Below are positions 15,588 through 19,302 of a DNA stretch of 19,302 bases, piece after piece. Within the stretch, counting starts at the first letter, position 1; every line of letters starts with the position of its first letter. The notes under the pieces were generated by a model. That model did no database searches. It was not told the DNA's origin and worked only from the letters and a program-made list of their open reading frames with translations. The DNA is from an uncultured Coriobacteriaceae bacterium (GTDB lineage: Bacteria > Actinomycetota > Coriobacteriia > Coriobacteriales > UMGS124). Location: assembly GCA_900539345.1 (NCBI GenBank), contig UQBS01000056.1, forward strand, positions 1 through 19,302, in the 5' to 3' direction. Position numbers and translations under genes: made by a program.

Positions 15588-16193
15588 ATGACGAAGGCTG
15601 CTGAGCTGACACGTTTCATAGTGAACTCTGGCGGGGTTTCGACTGCCGCTCAAATGAAGGAAGCTGGCTTTCTTCCTGGAAGCATAGCGTATGCTCTCGA
15701 AACGGGGGCGATAGACAGGCTTACGCGCGGCGTCTATTGCTCCGCCGATATTTTCGACGATGAGTTCGCAGCTATTTCCAACAGATGGAAGAGATGCGTG
15801 TTTTCTCATGGCAGCGCGCTTTTTCTCGCGGGCCTTTCGGATCGAGTCCCGCACCAGTTGGATGTATCTGTTCCGTATGGCTACAATCCAGCCGGAATTC
15901 GTTCTGAGCATCCAGACATCAATATCCACCGATTGAAGCCAGGGCTCTATGAGCTGGGGATTATCGAGGTAAAAACGCCTGCCGGAATTACCGTGAAGTC
16001 CTATTGCGCCGAACGCGCGGTGGCTGACCTCCTGGCATTGCGAGCGACTGAAGGTGCCGATCCTCAACTTGTCCGTGATGCAGTCGGGGGTTATTTCAGG
16101 AGAAAAAATGCGGACTTACCCAAGTTGGCCCGCATGTGCGCAGCCCGCGGAGTCGAGAACGAGTTCAGGATGTATCTGGAGGTGCTGGTATGA
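15588..16193 (+). CDS. abiEi: AbiEi-family antitoxin / transcriptional repressor
   Basis: 201 residues with AAAGGAGG upstream. The N-terminal winged-helix region (about 5-55), with VSTAAQMKEAGF followed by IDRLTRGVYCSADIF, is the AbiEi antitoxin DNA-binding signature. The remaining domain (FSHGSALFLAGLSDRVPHQLDVSVPYGYN, then CAERAVADLLALRA) is typical of AbiEi. In characterised systems AbiEi autorepresses through inverted repeats and counteracts AbiEii without stable binding (type IV). The gene ends in ATGA shared with the toxin gene, which implies translational coupling. The AT-richer codon use differs from the surrounding genes and suggests horizontal acquisition. Confidence 0.9.
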   Translation: MTKAAELTRFIVNSGGVSTAAQMKEAGFLPGSIAYALETGAIDRLTRGVYCSADIFDDEFAAISNRWKRCVFSHGSALFLAGLSDRVPHQLDVSVPYGYNPAGIRSEHPDINIHRLKPGLYELGIIEVKTPAGITVKSYCAERAVADLLALRATEGADPQLVRDAVGGYFRRKNADLPKLARMCAARGVENEFRMYLEVLV

Positions 16194-17047
16194 CGCTGAG
16201 CGACGCAAGCCTCAAAGGGAAAATCCGAGCGATGGCAAAGAAGGGCGGTCTTAAGCCTCAGGAGTTGCTTCAGATGTACCTGTTTGAGCACCTGCTGCTT
16301 CGCTTGGAGAAAAGCCCGTATGCTGACAAGTTTATTCTCAAAGGGGGACTCCTGGTATCTTCCATGACAGGCGTGATGCAGCGCACCACTATGGACATGG
16401 ATACGACGGTTGTCGGAATGGATATGGATGAATCGACCGTAACGGCGGTGGTGCGCGAGATTTGCTTAATAGATGTCAACGATGAGATGAACTACATCTT
16501 TGAGAGAGTTGAACCGATTCGTGAGATTGACGAATACGCTAACTGGCGCGCGCACCTTCGAGTGAGATATGGCAAGCTCGACGCTCCCATCAAGATAGAC
16601 ATTACTACAGGGGACAGGATAGTACCAGGTCAAACGGTATATGCATATCCGCTTATGTTTGACGGGGGATGGGTAAGGGTTCTTTCATATCCGATTGAGA
16701 CCGTGCTCGCCGAGAAGTTCGAAACTGTTGTCTCGAGGGGTGTGGCCAACACACGGGGCCGTGATTTCTACGACATTCATGCGCTTCTTCGCACGAGGCG
16801 GGATGTCATAAATGAGGAAACGCTTGCCATGGCAGTTGCAGCAACGGCTGAGAAGCGTGGGTCAACCGACGCGATTGCCCATTATGTCGAAATTCTTGAA
16901 GAAGTTAGACTGTCTCATGCTATGCGAGACCTTGTTTGGGCGTCATACGTCAAAAGTGCCCCGTATGTCGGCAATTTGGGGTTTGATGCGGTGGTCGACG
17001 CCGCAATTGAGCTTGGGGACTTGGCGAATCGAGGCCGTAAGCCGTAG
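16190..17047 (+). CDS. abiEii: AbiEii-family nucleotidyltransferase toxin
   Basis: 285 residues. The ATG overlaps the antitoxin stop (ATGA), with GGAGG seven bases upstream. Motifs of the AbiEii/DUF1814 nucleotidyltransferase fold are intact: KGGLLVSS (51-58), the metal-binding pair TMDMD (67-71), a third acidic strand IKIDIT (134-139), then LAEKFETVVSRG (173-184) and RDFYDIHALL (191-200). AbiEii toxins transfer nucleotides to an acceptor RNA (tRNA for some relatives), arrest growth, and can abort phage infection. Catalytic residues look complete, so an active toxin controlled by the upstream gene is likely. Phage defence is inferred from the family. Confidence 0.92.
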   Translation: MTLSDASLKGKIRAMAKKGGLKPQELLQMYLFEHLLLRLEKSPYADKFILKGGLLVSSMTGVMQRTTMDMDTTVVGMDMDESTVTAVVREICLIDVNDEMNYIFERVEPIREIDEYANWRAHLRVRYGKLDAPIKIDITTGDRIVPGQTVYAYPLMFDGGWVRVLSYPIETVLAEKFETVVSRGVANTRGRDFYDIHALLRTRRDVINEETLAMAVAATAEKRGSTDAIAHYVEILEEVRLSHAMRDLVWASYVKSAPYVGNLGFDAVVDAAIELGDLANRGRKP

Positions 17048-17058
17048 TTGGGATGACA

Positions 17059-17096
17059 GCCGCCCCCGTCTTCGTAGCGTGAGAGACGGGGGCGGC
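17059..17096. terminator. 12-bp hairpin after the toxin gene
   Basis: GCCGCCCCCGTC (17059-17070) pairs perfectly with GACGGGGGCGGC (17085-17096), 11 bp after the AbiEii stop. No T-run follows on either strand, so termination may be Rho-assisted. Confidence 0.45.
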
Positions 17097-17130
17097 CAAT
17101 ACGATGTTGCCTGAAGGCTTTGTCTGGTTA

Positions 17131-17300
17131 TTATGCCTGGAAGGAAGCGCAGGCGGCGTTGGCGGCACCGCGGCCGGAGTTTACGACGCCGGCCGAGCAC
17201 GAGCCGCCCAGTGTGATGGTGTACACGGCGCGGTAAAGCATGGCGCAGTCGATGCCTGCTGAGTACAGGCCGGGAATCTTCTCCCAGTTAGCGTGAAAAA
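17131..17300 (-). pseudogene. C-terminal remnant of a fumarate-reductase-like flavoprotein
   Basis: The minus-strand frame reads NWEKIPGLYSAGIDCAML, then YTITLGGSCSAGVVNSGRGAANAA and ends in a stop. This is the FAD-binding C-terminus typical of the FAD-dependent succinate/fumarate reductase family abundant in Eggerthellaceae (IPGLYxAG, glycine-rich turn, NSGR). The open frame begins right after the stop of a truncated IS OrfA, and the roughly 500 upstream residues are missing. It differs from the C-terminus of the flavoprotein at 17935, so it is a separate family member destroyed by insertion and deletion. Confidence 0.8.
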
Positions 17301-17310
17301 TACATTGACA

Positions 17311-17544
17311 CTAACAGGCGCGGGCCCTCTCGGCCTCCGCCTCCCTCCTGCGCCCCGCCTCGGCGCCGAAGATCGCGTCCATGTTCCCCAGGACCTGCGA
17401 CCTCCGCTTGGACAGCGCCGAGGGCGCGAGTCCGTTGCGCGACGCGACCTGCGACAGCGTCTCGTCGCCGTCCAGGAGCTCCCTCACGCACCTGGCCTTG
17501 AACTCGGCCGGGTGCGCCCTGTGGCTCCTTCCCTTTCCCGACAT
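17311..17544 (-). pseudogene. Truncated IS3-type transposase OrfA
   Basis: From the ATG at 17544 (AGGAAGGG upstream), 77 residues: HPAEFKARCVRELLDGDETLSQVASRNGLAPSALSKRRSQ is the helix-turn-helix of IS3-family OrfA. Normal OrfA proteins continue with a leucine-zipper segment and are followed by a frameshifted OrfB with DDE residues. Here the frame stops after RAC, and no OrfB is present. The element is a dead left-end fragment whose 3' side was lost at the junction with the flavoprotein remnant. Confidence 0.75.
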
Positions 17545-17619
17545 GCGCCTTTCCCTTCCTTTCAAACCGTTGCCGACGATGTTGGCGGCTTTTTCTTTCG
17601 AAAGGTTGGGCTGTGTCCA
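17545..17619 (-). mobile_element. IS3-type left-end remnant
   Basis: Upstream of the OrfA start, the minus strand begins TGGACACAGCCCAACC (17619-17604), which looks like an IS left terminal repeat with the TG end. No matching right end (GGCTGTGTCCA) was found before 17131. Together with the OrfA fragment the remnant spans about 17305-17619. Confidence 0.45.
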
Positions 17620-17637
17620 GAAATCGCGAGCCATATT

Positions 17638-17790
17638 AAGGGGGTGCTCTCGGAGGGGCTGGCGGCGCCGGCCTTCAAGAAGCCCGCGTCGCGCCCCGCG
17701 CCGGACGCGGCGCGGGGCCTGTCCCTGGAGAGGCGGGCGGACCAGATCGCGCGCGAGGTCTGCGACAGGAGGGGGTCGAGGTGGTGTAGT
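17638..17790 (+). other. Unassigned GC-rich coding-like fragment
   Basis: A plus-strand frame (GVLSEGLAAPAFKKP, then GLSLERRADQIAREVCDRR) uses G or C in nearly every third position, as a real gene would, but lacks a start and family resemblance and leads into non-coding sequence. It may be another transposase or gene scrap in the same remnant zone. Confidence 0.25.
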
Positions 17791-17857
17791 ATTGGCCCGG
17801 CGAGGGCGATGGGAGCCCGCCCTTCTTATGCCACGAAAATTTGCGCGATCGAAAGTC

Positions 17858-17902
17858 GGGGTCTATGCACGAAATACCGCCTCGAAGTCGTGCATAGACC
17901 CC
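17858..17902 (-). terminator. 15-bp perfect hairpin downstream of the flavoprotein gene
   Basis: GGGGTCTATGCACGA (17858-17872) is exactly reversed at 17888-17902 with a 15-nt loop, 32 bp past the flavoprotein stop on the minus strand. The minus-strand 3' side continues GACTTTCG, a weak T-tract. It can act as terminator; its distinctive sequence could also be a dispersed repeat. Confidence 0.5.
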
Positions 17903-17934
17903 CATATGCACCGGATTTGCTCGTTAGGGTGGTC

Positions 17935-19302
17935 TTAGATGGTCGCGAGCCGTTTGCCCAGGCGATAGCCGGCGGTTACGCAGTTCATGCCGAGGTTGTG
18001 ACCCCAAATCCTGAAGTTATAGGTGTCACCGATGCAGTCGCCGATGAGCGTTCCCACGCCAAACAGGCCCGGAATGGGATCTGAGTTGGCGTCGCAGACC
18101 TCCTGCATGCGGTTGACGTTGAGGCCTCCTTCGATGCACAGCGTATAGGGCTCATTTTTGATACCGTAGAACGGAGGCTGCAGTACCGGCAGGAGATAGC
18201 GCTTGTCCTTGTGATACTCTTCGTCAATACCGGTTTCGCAATACTCGTTATAACGCTCGACCTGAGCAAGGAAGGCTTCCTTGTTTTTGCCTTCGAACCC
18301 AAGGCCGTCGGCAAGTTCTTCGAGCGTGTCTGCCTTTACCGCGGTGCCCATCGAGGCGTTGAACCCTGCGTATTCGTCTGTTGCCTTGCTGCCGGCGTCT
18401 GTCGTGAACAACGTCTGAATCGTGTCGTACACCTCCTGCGTATCGCGGTCGGGGGCACCGATGGCGTCTCCGACCCACGGGGCCGAGTCGTATACCCAGT
18501 TGTCATCCCAGATGAGGAAGCTATAGCCGCCCGGTTGCACCTTTTGCGGGTAGGGGGCGTAACCGTACAGCGAATCTTCGTCACAGTAACGGATGCCTTT
18601 TGCGTTGACAAGCAAGCCCGGGAACGTGGTCCCGGCTCCGTCTGCCCACCAGCGGCACGGCAGCACCTCATCGCCCATAGAAACGATCATTGGCGCGTTC
18701 GGTGTATATTTTTGCCAGGCAGCACCGATCCATAAGGCCATTTTGTGGCCTTCTCCTTCGTATACACCGCCAAGGCCGAAGGGCAGTGCCATGGGGCAGT
18801 ACTTGGCGACCATGTCGCGGTCGCGGCTAAAGTCGCCAGTTGCCAGAATGATTCCCTTTGTTCCCACATAGCGGATGTAGGCGCCGTCGCGCAGGGCGAC
18901 CGTGGATACAACGCGTCCCGTCTCATCTTTTTCGAGTTGCTTGGCGGTCGTGTTGTAGTCGATTCGTCCTCCGAGTTTTAAGATTTCCTGCGCCATCGCC
19001 TCAACGGCGATTTGCTGCGATGCACCGGCTTCGGGGTGCTCTTTGGTTACAAAAGCGTGGGAGAACGATGGGATTGACATATCGCCCACCGGATCGGTGC
19101 GCGTGTTTTCGATGACGGTGCCGATGCCGTATTCGGCCATCTTGTCCATGAGCCAATCCATGGCCTCACCGGAGTAGTTGTAAAAATCCCACCATTTGTC
19201 CTGGTCAAGACGCCAACTAGCGGCTGCGAACTCTTTTTGGAAAGGTTGAGGCTTCGCCAGTTTGTGTGGGTAGATCTCAAGTGGCCTAAGCCCTTCCAGG
19301 CA
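17935..19302 (-). CDS. FAD-dependent fumarate-reductase-like flavoprotein, 5' end beyond the window
   Basis: 455 residues are visible and the frame stays open to the right edge (…GEAMDWLMDKM), so the Met at 19161 is internal and not the start. Landmarks are HPEAGASQQIAVEAMAQEILKLGGRI, the strand TKGIILATGDFSRD, and a C-terminus IPGLFGVGTLIGDCIGD…FRIWGHNLGMNCVTAGYRLGK. These mark the flavocytochrome c / FAD-binding succinate dehydrogenase family, which reduces fumarate-like or other electron acceptors, usually exported by Tat. The FAD dinucleotide motif and signal peptide lie off-window. Coriobacterial genomes carry many paralogues with different, mostly unassigned acceptors. A haem-binding partner could not be seen. 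Confidence 0.9.
   Translation of the reverse strand, partial: CLEGLRPLEIYPHKLAKPQPFQKEFAAASWRLDQDKWWDFYNYSGEAMDWLMDKMAEYGIGTVIENTRTDPVGDMSIPSFSHAFVTKEHPEAGASQQIAVEAMAQEILKLGGRIDYNTTAKQLEKDETGRVVSTVALRDGAYIRYVGTKGIILATGDFSRDRDMVAKYCPMALPFGLGGVYEGEGHKMALWIGAAWQKYTPNAPMIVSMGDEVLPCRWWADGAGTTFPGLLVNAKGIRYCDEDSLYGYAPYPQKVQPGGYSFLIWDDNWVYDSAPWVGDAIGAPDRDTQEVYDTIQTLFTTDAGSKATDEYAGFNASMGTAVKADTLEELADGLGFEGKNKEAFLAQVERYNEYCETGIDEEYHKDKRYLLPVLQPPFYGIKNEPYTLCIEGGLNVNRMQEVCDANSDPIPGLFGVGTLIGDCIGDTYNFRIWGHNLGMNCVTAGYRLGKRLATI

Noticed and set aside
17293..18084. 263-codon plus-strand open frame across the remnant zone
   Set aside because: It runs antisense through OrfA, a hairpin and the end of the flavoprotein gene. 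Only a short middle part looks coding, and that is listed as a fragment.

Overview
This is a GC-rich actinobacterial chromosome segment. The gene set points to the class Coriobacteriia (Eggerthellaceae, Atopobiaceae or Collinsella-like gut lineages): fumarate-reductase-like flavoproteins, DUF6273 and CpXC proteins, an ECF sigma factor with a membrane anti-sigma partner, and BrnQ. The lineage is inferred from gene content; no rRNA or other marker gene is present.

Left part (1-4660). A 578-bp non-coding stretch carries stacked hairpins and a 30-bp imperfect inverted repeat. A DUF6273 protein with an ankyrin-like C-terminus follows. It converges, across a bidirectional terminator, on a secreted Tat-type DUF3472 protein. 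A CpXC zinc-ribbon protein is transcribed divergently from the latter.

Middle (4460-7276). An ECF sigma factor and an overlapping membrane-anchored anti-sigma-like gene form a two-gene unit. It is flanked by two diverged, inverted copies of an intergenic element. To its right lie a 39-bp minisatellite, whose unit corresponds to 13 codons of the sigma gene, and a truncated second copy of the sigma gene's 5' end. This looks like decay after duplication of a sigma locus.

Transport block (7277-12154, minus strand). A heterodimeric ABC exporter (two half-transporters overlapping by 14 bp) and a BrnQ branched-chain amino acid carrier. Upstream of the exporter are a recognisable -35/-10 pair and a perfect 20-bp palindrome, probably a regulator site.

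Metal/cofactor block (12527-15460, plus strand). A compact operon of a divergent MoeA-like protein, a class I SAM methyltransferase and a DUF4213/DUF364 'heavy-metal chelation' protein. The MoeA-like protein has lost several canonical motif residues, so the operon is the best candidate here for an undescribed cofactor pathway.

Right part (15526-19302). An AbiE-type toxin-antitoxin pair has a perfect 17-bp inverted repeat around its promoter and lower GC than its neighbours, which suggests transfer. It is followed by a remnant zone: a flavoprotein C-terminus, a truncated IS3-type OrfA, an unassigned GC-rich fragment and a strong hairpin. A flavoprotein gene then runs off the right edge and lacks its N-terminus in this window.
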